Assembly: GCA_964057225.1 (NCBI GenBank)
Contig: OZ059899.1
Location: 10,292,001-10,356,000, forward strand
Length of the DNA: 64,000 bases
From: Auanema rhodensis
Lineage: Eukaryota > Nematoda > Chromadorea > Rhabditida > Rhabditidae
Reading direction: 5' to 3'
Below the pieces are notes generated by a model, which was given only the letters and a program-made list of their open reading frames with translations, was not told the origin of the DNA and ran no database searches. How positions within the stretch are numbered: position 1 is the first letter of the stretch; each line of letters starts with the position of its first letter. Below are positions 23,170 to 36,494 of this stretch, piece by piece. The translations under genes and the position numbers were made by a program.

Positions 23170-25349
23170 TAAATTTTTTTCATTTCACTTGTCATTTACA
23201 AAAATCAAATTTATCTTCTTCAACGATTATTTTTGCAATGTGTCATAAAAATTTCACAGTTGAACAAAACGTTTTTTAAGAAATTTTTTTGTTGTCAACA
23301 TATATATTTTCCTGGAATTCGAAAGCATTTGGGATGGAAATTAGAAAGAAAAGAACTAGTTTTTCCTATTTTAAAACAAACAAAAAAAAATAAAATGAAA
23401 AAGATTGTTAGATATCCAATTTAAACTTATACATTTACTTCGATAAAGAGCCTATTAGTTTGAAATTTTATGTCTTACAGTTCTCCAACAGAACAGACTG
23501 ATCCTGATTTCTCTATGATTACATAAAACTCTCGTTTGATATGAAAAAAGAAGAGGAATAACGTTTCCAGGATGTCAATGATATCGAATCTAGTGATATT
23601 GTAAAAAAATGTAATGTCAGCTCCATAGGTTTTCTCTTAATTTCTCTCATCACAATTGTCTTAGTTTTTTTTCTCATAAGAGTTTCTGAAATCTTAGGTG
23701 AACAAGGCCGTATATATTTTTTTCTGGAATTCGAAAGCATTTGGGATGGAAATTAGAAAGAAAAGAACCAGTTTTTCCTACTTTAAAACAAACAATAAGA
23801 AATAAAATAAAAAAGATTGTTAGATATCCAATTTAAACTTATACATTTACTTCGATAAAGAGCCAGTTTGAAATTTTATGTCTTACAGTTCTCCAACAGA
23901 ACAGACTGATCCTGATTTCTCTATGATTACATAAAATTCTCGTTTGATATAAAAAAAGAAGAGGAATAACGTTTCCAGGATGTCAATGATATCGAATCTA
24001 GTGATATTGTAAAAAAATGTAATGTCAGCTCCATAGGTTTTCTCTTAATTTCTCTCATCACAATTGTCTTAGTTTTTTTTCTCATAAGAGTTTCTGAAAT
24101 CTTAGGTGAACAAGGCCGTATATATTTTTTTCTGGAATTCGAAAGCATTTGGGATGGAAATTAGAAAGAAAAGAACTAGTTTTTCCTACTTTAAAACAAA
24201 CAATAAGAAATAAAATAAAAAAGATTGTTAGATATCCAATTTAAACTTATACATTTACTTCGATAAAGAGCCTATTAGTTTGAAATTTTATGTCTTACAG
24301 TTCTCCAACAGAACAGACTGATCCTGATTTCTCTATGATTATATAAAACTCTCGTTTGATATAAAAAAAGAAGAGGAATAACGTTTCCAGGATGTCAATG
24401 ATATCGAATCTAGTGATATTGTAGAAAAATGTAATGTCAGCTCCATAGGTTTTCTCTTAATTTCTCTCATCACAATTGTCTTAGTTTTTTTTCTCATAAG
24501 AGTTTCTGAAATCTTAGGTGAACAAGGCCGTATATATTTTTTTCTGGAATTCGAAAGCATTTGGGATGGAAATTAGAAAGAAAAGAACTAGTTTTTCCTA
24601 CTTTAAAACAAACAATAAGAAATAAAATAAAAAAGATTGTTAGATATCCAATTTAAACTTATACATTTACTTCGATAAAGAGCCTATTAGTTTGAAATTT
24701 TATGTCTTACAGTTCTCCAACAGAACAGACTGATCCTGATTTCTCTATGATTATATAAAACTCTCGTTTGATATAAAAAAAGAAGAGGAATAACGTTTCC
24801 AGGATGTCAATGATATCGAATCTAGTGATATTGTAGAAAAATGTAATGTCAGCTCCATAGGTTTTCTCTTAATTTCTCTCATCACAATTGTCTTAGTTTT
24901 TTTTCTCATAAGAGTTTCTGAAATCTTAGGTGAACAAGGCCGTATATATTTTTTTCTGGAATTTGAAAGCATTTGGGATGGAAATTAGAAAGAAAAGAAC
25001 TAGTTTTTCCTACTTTAAAACAAACAATAAGAAATAAAATAAAAAAGATTGTTAGATATCCAATTTAAACTTATACATTTATTTCGATAAAGAGCCTATT
25101 AGTTTGAAATTTTATGTCTTACAGTTCTCCAACAGAACAGACTGATCCTGATTTCTCTATGATTACATAAAACTCTCGTTTGATATAAAAAAAGAAGAGG
25201 AATAACGTTTCCAGGATGTCAATGATATCGAATCTAGTGATATTGTAGAAAAATGTAATGTCAGCTCCATAGGTTTTCTCTTAATTTCTCTCATCACAAT
25301 TGTCTTAGTTTTTTTTCTCATAAGAGTTTCTGAAATCTTAGGTGAACAA
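23170..25349 (+). repeat. Spacer plus 4 short monomers
   Basis: Satellite only. It carries the same TATT deletion (23864) and subtype order as 19896-22075. Confidence 0.92.
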
Positions 25350-25422
25350 GGCCACGTGGCGCAATGGATAACGCGTCTGCCTACGGAGCAGAAGATTGTA
25401 GGTTCGAATCCTGCCGTGGTCG
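25350..25422 (+). tRNA. tRNA-Arg(ACG): tRNA-Arg (ACG), G5A variant
   Basis: One substitution, G to A at tRNA position 5 (25354). It converts the G5-U68 wobble of the acceptor stem into an A-U pair, so the fold is kept. A and B boxes and the anticodon are unchanged. Younger spacer type and T7 terminator. Confidence 0.93.
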
Positions 25423-27194
25423 TAAATTTTTTTCATTTCACTTGTCATTTACAAAAATTAAATTTATCTTCTTCAACGATTATTTTTGCAATGTGTCATA
25501 AAAATTTCACAGTTGAACAAAAAGTTTTTTGAGAATTTTTTTTGTTGTCAACATATATATTTTCCTGGAATTCGAAAGCATTTGGGATGGAAATTAGAAA
25601 GAAAAGAACTAGTTTTTCCTATTTTAAAACAAACAAAAAAAAATAAAATGAAAAAGATTGTTAGATATCCAATTTAAACTTATACATTTACTTCGATAAA
25701 GAGCCTATTAGTTTGAAATTTTATGTCTTACAGTTCTCCAACAGAACAGACTGATCCTGATTTCTCTATGATTATATAAAACTCTCGTTTGATATAAAAA
25801 AAGAAGAGGAATAACGTTTCCAGGATGTCAATGATATCGAATCTAGTGATATTGTAGAAAAATGTAATGTCAGCTCCATAGGTTTTCTCTTAATTTCTCT
25901 CATCACAATTGTCTTAGTTTTTTTTCTCATAAGAGTTTCTGAAATCTTAGGTGAACAAGGCCGTATATATTTTTTTCTGGAATTCGAAAGCATTTGGGAT
26001 GGAAATTAGAAAGAAAAGAACTAGTTTTTCCTACTTTAAAACAAACAATAAGAAATAAAATAAAAAAGATTGTTAGATATCCAATTTAAACTTATACATT
26101 TACTTCGATAAAGAGCCTATTAGTTTGAAATTTTATGTCTTACAGTTCTCCAACAGAACAGACTGATCCTGATTTCTCTATGATTATATAAAACTCTCGT
26201 TTGATATAAAAAAAGAAGAGGAATAACGTTTCCAGGATGTCAATGATATCGAATCTAGTGATATTGTAGAAAAATGTAATGTCAGCTCCATAGGTTTTCT
26301 CTTAATTTCTCTCATCACAATTGTCTTAGTTTTTTTTCTCATAAGAGTTTCTGAAATCTTAGGTGAACAAGGCCGTATATATTTTTTTCTGGAATTCGAA
26401 AGCATTTGGGATGGAAATTAGAAAGAAAAGAACTAGTTTTTCCTACTTTAAAACAAACAATAAGAAATAAAATAAAAAAGATTGTTAGATATCCAATTTA
26501 AACTTATACATTTACTTCGATAAAGAGCCTATTAGTTTGAAATTTTATGTCTTACAGTTCTCCAACAGAACAGACTGATCCTGATTTCTCTATGATTATA
26601 TAAAACTCTCGTTTGATATAAAAAAAGAAGAGGAATAACGTTTCCAGGATGTCAATGATATCGAATCTAGTGATATTGTAGAAAAATGTAATGTCAGCTC
26701 CATAGGTTTTCTCTTAATTTCTCTCATCACAATTGTCTTAGTTTTTTTTCTCATAAGAGTTTCTGAAATCTTAGGTGAACAAGGCCGTATATATTTTTTT
26801 CTGGAATTCGAAAGCATTTGGGATGGAAATTAGAAAGAAAAGAACTAGTTTTTCCTACTTTAAAACAAACAATAAGAAATAAAATAAAAAAGATTGTTAG
26901 ATATCCAATTTAAACTTATACATTTATTTCGATAAAGAGCCTATTAGTTTGAAATTTTATGTCTTACAGTTCTCCAACAGAACAGACTGATCCTGATTTC
27001 TCTATGATTACATAAAACTCTCGTTTGATATAAAAAAAGAAGAGGAATAACGTTTCCAGGATGTCAATGATATCGAATCTAGTGATATTGTAGAAAAATG
27101 TAATGTCAGCTCCATAGGTTTTCTCTTAATTTCTCTCATCACAATTGTCTTAGTTTTTTTTCTCATAAGAGTTTCTGAAATCTTAGGTGAACAA
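25423..27194 (+). repeat. Spacer plus 3 short monomers
   Basis: Satellite only. Two short monomers carry ATTATATAAAAC, and the last has CATTTATTTCG and ATTACATAAAAC before the next tRNA. Confidence 0.92.
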
Positions 27195-27267
27195 GGCCGC
27201 GTGGCGCAATGGATAACGCGTCTGCCTACGGAGCAGAAGATTGTAGGTTCGAATCCTGCCGTGGTCG
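27195..27267 (+). tRNA. tRNA-Arg(ACG): tRNA-Arg (ACG)
   Basis: Consensus sequence with younger spacer and T7 terminator. It begins a run of two consecutive long+short dimers. Confidence 0.95.
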
Positions 27268-28215
27268 TAAATTTTTTTCATTTCACTTGTCATTTACAAA
27301 AATTAAATTTATCTTCTTCAACGATTATTTTTGCAATGTGTCATAAAAATTTCACAGTTGAACAAAAAGTTTTTTGAGAATTTTTTTTGTTGTCAACATA
27401 TATATTTTCCTGGAATTCGAAAGCATTTGGGATGGAAATTAGAAAGAAAAGAACTAGTTTTTCCTATTTTAAAACAAACAAAAAAAAATAAAATGAAAAA
27501 GATTGTTAGATATCCAATTTAAACTTATACATTTACTTCGATAAAGAGCCTATTAGTTTGAAATTTTATGTCTTACAGTTCTCCAACAGAACAGACTGAT
27601 CCTGATTTCTCTATGATTATATAAAACTCTCGTTTGATATAAAAAAAGAAGAGGAATAACGTTTCCAGGATGTCAATGATATCGAATCTAGTGATATTGT
27701 AGAAAAATGTAATGTCAGCTCCATAGGTTTTCTCTTAATTTCTCTCATCACAATTGTCTTAGTTTTTTTTCTCATAAGAGTTTCTGAAATCTTAGGTGAA
27801 CAAGGCCGTATATATTTTTTTCTGGAATTCGAAAGCATTTGGGATGGAAATTAGAAAGAAAAGAACTAGTTTTTCCTACTTTAAAACAAACAATAAGAAA
27901 TAAAATAAAAAAGATTGTTAGATATCCAATTTAAACTTATACATTTACTTCGATAAAGAGCCTATTAGTTTGAAATTTTATGTCTTACAGTTCTCCAACA
28001 GAACAGACTGATCCTGATTTCTCTATGATTACATAAAACTCTCGTTTGATATAAAAAAAGAAGAGGAATAACGTTTCCAGGATGTCAATGATATCGAATC
28101 TAGTGATATTGTAGAAAAATGTAATGTCAGCTCCATAGGTTTTCTCTTAATTTCTCTCATCACAATTGTCTTAGTTTTTTTTCTCATAAGAGTTTCTGAA
28201 ATCTTAGGTGAACAA
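27268..28215 (+). repeat. Spacer plus 1 short monomer
   Basis: Remainder of a 1021-bp dimer. Satellite only. Confidence 0.92.
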
Positions 28216-28288
28216 GGCCGCGTGGCGCAATGGATAACGCGTCTGCCTACGGAGCAGAAGATTGTAGGTTCGAATCCTGCCGTGGTCG
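28216..28288 (+). tRNA. tRNA-Arg(ACG): tRNA-Arg (ACG)
   Basis: Consensus sequence with younger spacer and T7 terminator. The A run in the body downstream is one base longer than usual. Confidence 0.95.
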
Positions 28289-29237
28289 TAAATTTTTTTC
28301 ATTTCACTTGTCATTTACAAAAATTAAATTTATCTTCTTCAACGATTATTTTTGCAATGTGTCATAAAAATTTCACAGTTGAACAAAAAGTTTTTTGAGA
28401 ATTTTTTTTGTTGTCAACATATATATTTTCCTGGAATTCGAAAGCATTTGGGATGGAAATTAGAAAGAAAAGAACTAGTTTTTCCTATTTTAAAACAAAC
28501 AAAAAAAAAATAAAATGAAAAAGATTGTTAGATATCCAATTTAAACTTATACATTTACTTCGATAAAGAGCCTATTAGTTTGAAATTTTATGTCTTACAG
28601 TTCTCCAACAGAACAGACTGATCCTGATTTCTCTATGATTACATAAAACTCTCGTTTGATATACAAAAAGGAGAGGAATAACGTGTCCAGGATATCAATG
28701 ATATCGAATCTAGTGATATTGTAGAAAAATGTAATGTCAGCTCCATAGGTTTTCTCTTAATTTCTCTCATCACAATTGTCTTAGTTTTTTTTCTCATAAG
28801 AGTTTCTGAAATCTTAGGTGAACAAGGCCGTATCTATTTTTTTCTGGAATTCGAAAGCATTTGGGATGGATATTAGAAGGAAAAGAACTAGTTTTTCCTA
28901 CTTTAAAACAAACAATAAGAAATAAAATAAAAAAGATTGTTAGATATCCAATTTAAACTTATACATTTACTTCGATAAAGAGCCTATTAGTTTGAAATTT
29001 TATGTCTTACAGTTCTCCAACAGAACAGACTGATCCTGATTTCTCTATGATTACATAGAACTCTCGTTTGATATAAAAAAAGAAGAGGAATAACGTTTCC
29101 AGGATGTCAATGATATCGAATCTAGTGATATTGTAGAAAAATGTAATGTCAGCTCCATAGGTTTTCTCTTAATTTCTCTCATCACAATTGTCTTAGTTTT
29201 TTTTCTCATAAGAGTTTCTGAAATCTTAGGTGAACAA
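28289..29237 (+). repeat. Spacer plus 1 short monomer of the GTGTCCAGG subtype
   Basis: The body of this long monomer belongs to the TACAAAAAGGAGAGG/GTGTCCAGG subtype. The following short monomer has the GTATCTATTTTTTT junction near 28829 and GGATGGATATTAG. No gene. Confidence 0.92.
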
Positions 29238-29310
29238 GGCCGCGTGGCGCAATGGATAACGCGTCTGCCTACGGAGCAGAAGATTGTAGGTTCGAATCCT
29301 GCCGTGGTCG
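29238..29310 (+). tRNA. tRNA-Arg(ACG): tRNA-Arg (ACG)
   Basis: Consensus sequence with younger spacer. The monomer body downstream is the ACAATAAGAAATAAAATAAAA subtype. T7 terminator. Confidence 0.95.
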
Positions 29311-30310
29311 TAAATTTTTTTCATTTCACTTGTCATTTACAAAAATTAAATTTATCTTCTTCAACGATTATTTTTGCAATGTGTCATAAAAATTTCACAG
29401 TTGAACAAAAAGTTTTTTGAGAATTTTTTTTGTTGTCAACATATATATTTTCCTGGAATTCGAAAGCATTTGGGATGGAAATTAGAAAGAAAAGAACTAG
29501 TTTTTCCTACTTTAAAACAAACAATAAGAAATAAAATAAAAAAGATTGTTAGATATCCAATTTAAACTTATACATTTACTTCGATAAAGAGCCTATTAGT
29601 TTGAAATTTTATGTCTTACAGTTCTCCAACAGAACAGACTGATCCTGATTTCTCTATGATTATATAAAACTCTCGTTTGATATAAAAAAAGAAGAGGAAT
29701 AACGTTTCCAGGATGTCAATGATATCGAATCTAGTGATATTGTAGAAAAATGTAATGTCAGCTCCATAGGTTTTCTCTTAATTTCTCTCATCACAATTGT
29801 CTTAGTTTTTTTTCTCATAAGAGTTTCTGAAATCTTAGGTGAACAAGGCCGTATATATTTTTTTCTGGAATTCGAAAGCATTTGGGATGGAAATTAGAAA
29901 GAAAAGAACTAGTTTTTCCTACTTTAAAACAAACAATAAGAAATAAAATAAAAAAGATTGTTAGATATCCAATTTAAACTTATACATTTACTTCGATAAA
30001 GAGCCTATTAGTTTGAAATTTTATGTCTTACAGTTCTCCAACAGAACAGACTGATCCTGATTTCTCTATGATTACATAAAACTCTCGTTTGATATAAAAA
30101 AAGAAGAGGAATAACGTTTCCAGGATGTCAATGATATCGAATCTAGTGATATTGTAGAAAAATGTAATGTCAGCTCCATAGGTTTTCTCTTAATTTCTCT
30201 CATCACAATTGTCTTAGTTTTTTTTCTCATAAGAGTTTCTGAAATCTTAGGTGAACAAGGCCGTATATATTTTTTTCTGGAATTCGAAAGCATTTGGGAT
30301 GGAAATTAGA
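29238..30310 (+). repeat. 1845-bp repeat, copy 1
   Basis: Matches 31083-32155 at offset 1845 (one long + three short monomers), including the same body subtypes in order. It diverges near 30317, where ACTTTAAAAC here faces ATTTTAAAAC in the partner. Confidence 0.8.
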
Positions 30311-31082
30311 AAGAAAAGAACTAGTTTTTCCTACTTTAAAACAAACAATAAGAAATAAAATAAAAAAGATTGTTAGATATCCAATTTAAACTTATACATT
30401 TACTTCGATAAAGAGCCTATTAGTTTGAAATTTTATGTCTTACAGTTCTCCAACAGAACAGACTGATCCTGATTTCTCTATGATTATATAAAACTCTCGT
30501 TTGATATAAAAAAAGAAGAGGAATAACGTTTCCAGGATGTCAATGATATCGAATCTAGTGATATTGTAGAAAAATGTAATGTCAGCTCCATAGGTTTTCT
30601 CTTAATTTCTCTCATCACAATTGTCTTAGTTTTTTTTCTCATAAGAGTTTCTGAAATCTTAGGTGAACAAGGCCGTATATATTTTTTTCTGGAATTCGAA
30701 AGCATTTGGGATGGAAATTAGAAAGAAAAGAACTAGTTTTTCCTACTTTAAAACAAACAATAAGAAATAAAATAAAGAAGATTGTTAGATATCCAATTTA
30801 AACTTATACATTTACTTCGATAAAGAGCCTATTAGTTTGAAATTTTATGTCTTACAGTTCTCCAACAGAACAGACTGATCCTGATTTCTCTATGATTACA
30901 TAAAACTCTCGTTTGATATAAAAAAAGAAGAGGAATAACGTTTCCAGGATGTCAATGATATCGAATCTAGTGATATTGTAGAAAAATGTAATGTCAGCTC
31001 CATAGGTTTTCTCTTAATTTCTCTCATCACAATTGTCTTAGTTTTTTTTCTCATAAGAGTTTCTGAAATCTTAGGTGAACAA
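29311..31082 (+). repeat. Spacer plus 3 short monomers
   Basis: Satellite only, ending with a monomer carrying ATAAAGAAGATTG near 30771. Confidence 0.92.
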
Positions 31083-31155
31083 GGCCGCGTGGCGCAATGG
31101 ATAACGCGTCTGCCTACGGAGCAGAAGATTGTAGGTTCGAATCCTGCCGTGGTCG
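31083..31155 (+). tRNA. tRNA-Arg(ACG): tRNA-Arg (ACG)
   Basis: Consensus sequence, younger spacer, T7 terminator. It starts the second copy of the 1845-bp repeat. Confidence 0.95.
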
Positions 31156-32155
31156 TAAATTTTTTTCATTTCACTTGTCATTTACAAAAATTAAATTTAT
31201 CTTCTTCAACGATTATTTTTGCAATGTGTCATAAAAATTTCACAGTTGAACAAAAAGTTTTTTGAGAATTTTTTTTGTTGTCAACATATATATTTTCCTG
31301 GAATTCGAAAGCATTTGGGATGGAAATTAGAAAGAAAAGAACTAGTTTTTCCTACTTTAAAACAAACAATAAGAAATAAAATAAAAAAGATTGTTAGATA
31401 TCCAATTTAAACTTATACATTTACTTCGATAAAGAGCCTATTAGTTTGAAATTTTATGTCTTACAGTTCTCCAACAGAACAGACTGATCCTGATTTCTCT
31501 ATGATTATATAAAACTCTCGTTTGATATAAAAAAAGAAGAGGAATAACGTTTCCAGGATGTCAATGATATCGAATCTAGTGATATTGTAGAAAAATGTAA
31601 TGTCAGCTCCATAGGTTTTCTCTTAATTTCTCTCATCACAATTGTCTTAGTTTTTTTTCTCATAAGAGTTTCTGAAATCTTAGGTGAACAAGGCCGTATA
31701 TATTTTTTTCTGGAATTCGAAAGCATTTGGGATGGAAATTAGAAAGAAAAGAACTAGTTTTTCCTACTTTAAAACAAACAATAAGAAATAAAATAAAAAA
31801 GATTGTTAGATATCCAATTTAAACTTATACATTTACTTCGATAAAGAGCCTATTAGTTTGAAATTTTATGTCTTACAGTTCTCCAACAGAACAGACTGAT
31901 CCTGATTTCTCTATGATTACATAAAACTCTCGTTTGATATAAAAAAAGAAGAGGAATAACGTTTCCAGGATGTCAATGATATCGAATCTAGTGATATTGT
32001 AGAAAAATGTAATGTCAGCTCCATAGGTTTTCTCTTAATTTCTCTCATCACAATTGTCTTAGTTTTTTTTCTCATAAGAGTTTCTGAAATCTTAGGTGAA
32101 CAAGGCCGTATATATTTTTTTCTGGAATTCGAAAGCATTTGGGATGGAAATTAGA
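31083..32155 (+). repeat. 1845-bp repeat, copy 2
   Basis: Second copy of 29238-30310. Confidence 0.8.
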
Positions 32156-34163
32156 AAGAAAAGAACTAGTTTTTCCTATTTTAAAACAAACAAAAAAAAA
32201 TAAAATGAAAAAGATTGTTAGATATCCAATTTAAACTTATACATTTACTTCGATAAAGAGCCTATTAGTTTGAAATTTTATGTCTTACAGTTCTCCAACA
32301 GAACAGACTGATCCTGATTTCTCTATGATTACATAAAACTCTCGTTTGATATACAAAAAGAAGAGGAATAACGTTTCCAGGATGTCAATGATATCGAATC
32401 TAGTGATATTGTAAAAAAATGTAATGTCAGCTCCATAGGTTTTCTCTTAATTTCTCTCATCACAATTGTCTTAGTTTTTTTTCTCATAAGAGTTTCTGAA
32501 ATCTTAGGTGAACAAGGCCGTATATATTTTTTTCTGGAATTCGAAAGCATTTGGGATGGAAATTAGAAAGAAAAGAACTAGTTTTTCCTACTTTAAAACA
32601 AACAATAAGAAATAAAATAAAAAAGATTGTTAAATATCCAATTTAAACTTATACATTTACTTCGATAAAGAGCCTATTAGTTTGAAATTTTATGTCTTAC
32701 AGTTCTCCAACAGAACAGACTGATCCTGATTTCTCTATGATTATATAAAACTCTCGTTTGATATAAAAAAAGAAGAGGAATAACGTTTCCAGGATGTCAA
32801 TGATATCGAATCTAGTGATATTGTAGAAAAATGTAATGTCAGCTCCATAGGTTTTCTCTTAATTTCTCTCATCACAATTGTCTTAGTTTTTTTTCTCATA
32901 AGAGTTTCTGAAATCTTAGGTGAACAAGGCCGTATATATTTTTTTCTGGAATTCGAAAGCATTTGGGATGGAAATTAGAAAGAAAAGAACTAGTTTTTCC
33001 TACTTTAAAACAAACAATAAGTAATAAAATAAAAAATATTGTTAGATATCCAATTTAAACTTATACATTTACTTCGATAAAGAGCCTATTAGTTTGAAAT
33101 TTTATGTCTTACAGTTCTCCAACAGAACAGACTGATCCTGATTTCTCTATGATTATATAAAACTCTCGTTTGATATAAAAAAAGAAGAGGAATAACGTTT
33201 CCAGGATGTCAATGATATCGAATCTAGTGATATTGTAGAAAAATGTAATGTCAGCTCCATAGGTTTTCTCTTAATTTCTCTCATCACAATTGTCTTAGTT
33301 TTTTTTCTCATAAGAGTTTCTGAAATCTTAGGTGAACAAGGCCGTATATATTTTTTTCTGGAATTCGAAAGCATTTGGGATGGAAATTAGAAAGAAAAGA
33401 ACTAGTTTTTCCTACTTTAAAACAAACAATAAGAAATAAAATAAAAAAGATTGTTAGATATCCAATTTAAACTTATACATTTACTTCGATAAAGAGCCTA
33501 TTAGTTTGAAATTTTATGTCTTACAGTTCTCCAACAGAACAGACTGATCCTGATTTCTCTATGATTACATAAAACTCTCGTTTGATATAAAAAAAAAAGA
33601 GGAATAACGTTTCCAGGATGTCAATGATATCGAATCTAGTGATATTGTAGAAAAATGTAATGTCAGCTCCATAGGTTTTCTCTTAATTTCTCTCATCACA
33701 ATTGTCTTAGTTTTTTTTCTCATAAGAGTTTCTGAAATCTTAGGTGAACAAGGCCGTATATATTTTTTTCTGGAATTCGAAAGCATTTGGGATGGAAATT
33801 AGAAAGAAAAGAACTAGTTTTTCCTACTTTAAAACAAACAATAAGAAATAAAATAAAAAAGATTGTTAGATATCCAATTTAAACTTATACATTTACTTCG
33901 ATAAAGAGCCTATTAGTTTGAAATTTTATGTCTTACAGTTCTCCAACAGAACAGACTGATCCTGATTTCTCTATGATTACATAAAACTCTCGTTTGATAT
34001 AAAAAAAGAAGAGGAATAACGTTTCCAGGATGTCAATGATATCGAATCTAGTGATATTGTAGAAAAATGTAATGTCAGCTCCATAGGTTTTCTCTTAATT
34101 TCTCTCATCACAATTGTCTTAGTTTTTTTTCTCATAAGAGTTTCTGAAATCTTAGGTGAACAA
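31156..34163 (+). repeat. Spacer plus 6 short monomers
   Basis: Satellite only. Private changes include TTAAATATCC near 32631, AAAAATATTG near 33035 and a 10-A run after GATAT near 33589. Confidence 0.92.
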
Positions 34164-34236
34164 GGCCGCGTGGCGCAATGGATAACGCGTCTGCCTACGG
34201 AGCAGAAGATTGTAGGTTCGAATCCTGCCGTGGTCG
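34164..34236 (+). tRNA. tRNA-Arg(ACG): tRNA-Arg (ACG)
   Basis: Consensus sequence, younger spacer, T7 terminator. Confidence 0.95.
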
Positions 34237-36421
34237 TAAATTTTTTTCATTTCACTTGTCATTTACAAAAATTAAATTTATCTTCTTCAACGATTATTTT
34301 TGCAATGTGTCATAAAAATTTCACAGTTGAACAAAAAGTTTTTTGAGAATTTTTTTTGTTGTCAACATATATATTTTCCTGGAATTCGAAAGCATTTGGG
34401 ATGGAAATTAGAAAGAAAAGAACTAGTTTTTCCTATTTTAAAACAAACAAAAAAAAAATAAAATGAAAAAGATTGTTAGATATCCAATTTAAACTTATAC
34501 ATTTACTTCGATAAAGAGCCTATTAGTTTGAAATTTTATGTCTTACAGTTCTCCAACAGAACAGACTGATCCTGATTTCTCTATGATTACATAAAACTCT
34601 CGTTTGATATAAAAAAAAAAGAGGAATAACGTTTCCAGGATGTCAATGATATCGAATCTAGTGATATTGTAGAAAAATGTAATGTCAGCTCCATAGGTTT
34701 TCTCTTAATTTCTCTCATCACAATTGTCTTAGTTTTTTTTCTCATAAGAGTTTCTGAAATCTTAGGTGAACAAGGCCGTATATATTTTTTTCTGGAATTC
34801 GAAAGCATTTCGGATGGAAATTAGAAAGAAAAGAACTAGTTTTTCCTACTTTAAAACAAACAATAAGAAATAAAATGAAAAAGATTGTTAGATATCCAAT
34901 TTAAACTTATACATTCACTTCGATAAAGAGCCTATTAGTTTGAAATTTTATGTCTTACAGTTCTCCAACAGAACAGACTGATCCTGATTTCTCTATGATT
35001 ACATAAAACTCTCGTTTGATATACAAAAAGGAGAGGAATAACGTGTCCAGGATATCAATGATATCGAATCTAGTGATATTGTAGAAAAATGTAATGTCAG
35101 CTCCATAGGTTTTCTCTTAATTTCTCTCATCACAATTGTCTTAGTTTTTTTTCTCATAAGAGTTTCTGAAATCTTAGGTGAACAAGGCCGTATCTATTTT
35201 TTTCTGGAATTCGAAAGCATTTGGGATGGATATTAGAAGGAAAAGAACTAGTTTTTCCTACTTTAAAACAAACAATAAGAAATAAAATAAAAAAGATTGT
35301 TAGATATCCAATTTAAACTTATACATTTACTTCGATAAAGAGCCTATTAGTTTGAAATTTTATGTCTTACAGTTCTCCAACAGAACAGACTGATCCTGAT
35401 TTCTCTATGATTACATAAAACTCTCGTTTGATATAAAAAAAGAAGAGGAATAACGTTTCCAGGATGTCAATGATATCGAATCTAGTGATATTGTAGAAAA
35501 ATGTAATGTCAGCTCCATAGGTTTTCTCTTAATTTCTCTCATCACAATTGTCTTAGTTTTTTTTCTCATAAGAGTTTCTGAAATCTTAGGTGAACAAGGC
35601 CGTATATATTTTTTTCTGGAATTCGAAAGCATTTCGGATGGAAATTAGAAAGAAAAGAACTAGTTTTTCCTACTTTAAAACAAACAATAAGAAATAAAAT
35701 GAAAAAGATTGTTAGATATCCAATTTAAACTTATACATTCACTTCGATAAAGAGCCTATTAGTTTGAAATTTTATGTCTTACAGTTCTCCAACAGAACAG
35801 ACTGATCCTGATTTCTCTATGATTACATAAAACTCTCGTTTGATATACAAAAAGGAGAGGAATAACGTGTCCAGGATATCAATGATATCGAATCTAGTGA
35901 TATTGTAGAAAAATGTAATGTCAGCTCCATAGGTTTTCTCTTAATTTCTCTCATCACAATTGTCTTAGTTTTTTTTCTCATAAGAGTTTCTGAAATCTTA
36001 GGTGAACAAGGCCGTATCTATTTTTTTCTGGAATTCGAAAGCATTTGGGATGGATATTAGAAGGAAAAGAACTAGTTTTTCCTACTTTAAAACAAACAAT
36101 AAGAAATAAAATAAAAAAGATTGTTAGATATCCAATTTAAACTTATACATTTACTTCGATAAAGAGCCTATTAGTTTGAAATTTTATGTCTTACAGTTCT
36201 CCAACAGAACAGACTGATCCTGATTTCTCTATGATTACATAAAACTCTCGTTTGATATAAAAAAAGAAGAGGAATAACGTTTCCAGGATGTCAATGATAT
36301 CGAATCTAGTGATATTGTAGAAAAATGTAATGTCAGCTCCATAGGTTTTCTCTTAATTTCTCTCATCACAATTGTCTTAGTTTTTTTTCTCATAAGAGTT
36401 TCTGAAATCTTAGGTGAACAA
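34237..36421 (+). repeat. Spacer plus 4 short monomers, including an 824-bp tandem duplication
   Basis: A two-monomer unit is duplicated: 34774-35597 and 35598-36421, offset 824. The copies share TTTCGGATGG (34809 and 35633), ACATTCACTTCG, GTGTCCAGG and GTATCTATTTTTTT. The first copy is followed at 35598 by a short junction; the second is followed at 36422 by a tRNA gene. No other gene. Confidence 0.92.
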
Positions 36422-36494
36422 GGCCGCGTGGCGCAATGGATAACGCGTCTGCCTACGGAGCAGAAGATTGTAGGTTCGAATCCTGCCGTGGTCG
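36422..36494 (+). tRNA. tRNA-Arg(ACG): tRNA-Arg (ACG)
   Basis: Consensus sequence. The first base after the gene is C (36495) instead of T, just outside the mature tRNA. T7 terminator at 36499-36505. Confidence 0.95.

Larger units (their letters stand above)
23097..26004 (+). repeat. Higher-order repeat, 3274-bp period, copy 2
   Basis: Second copy of 19823-22730. Differences include GAATTC to GAATTT near 24961 and a base change in the tRNA at 25354. Confidence 0.88.
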
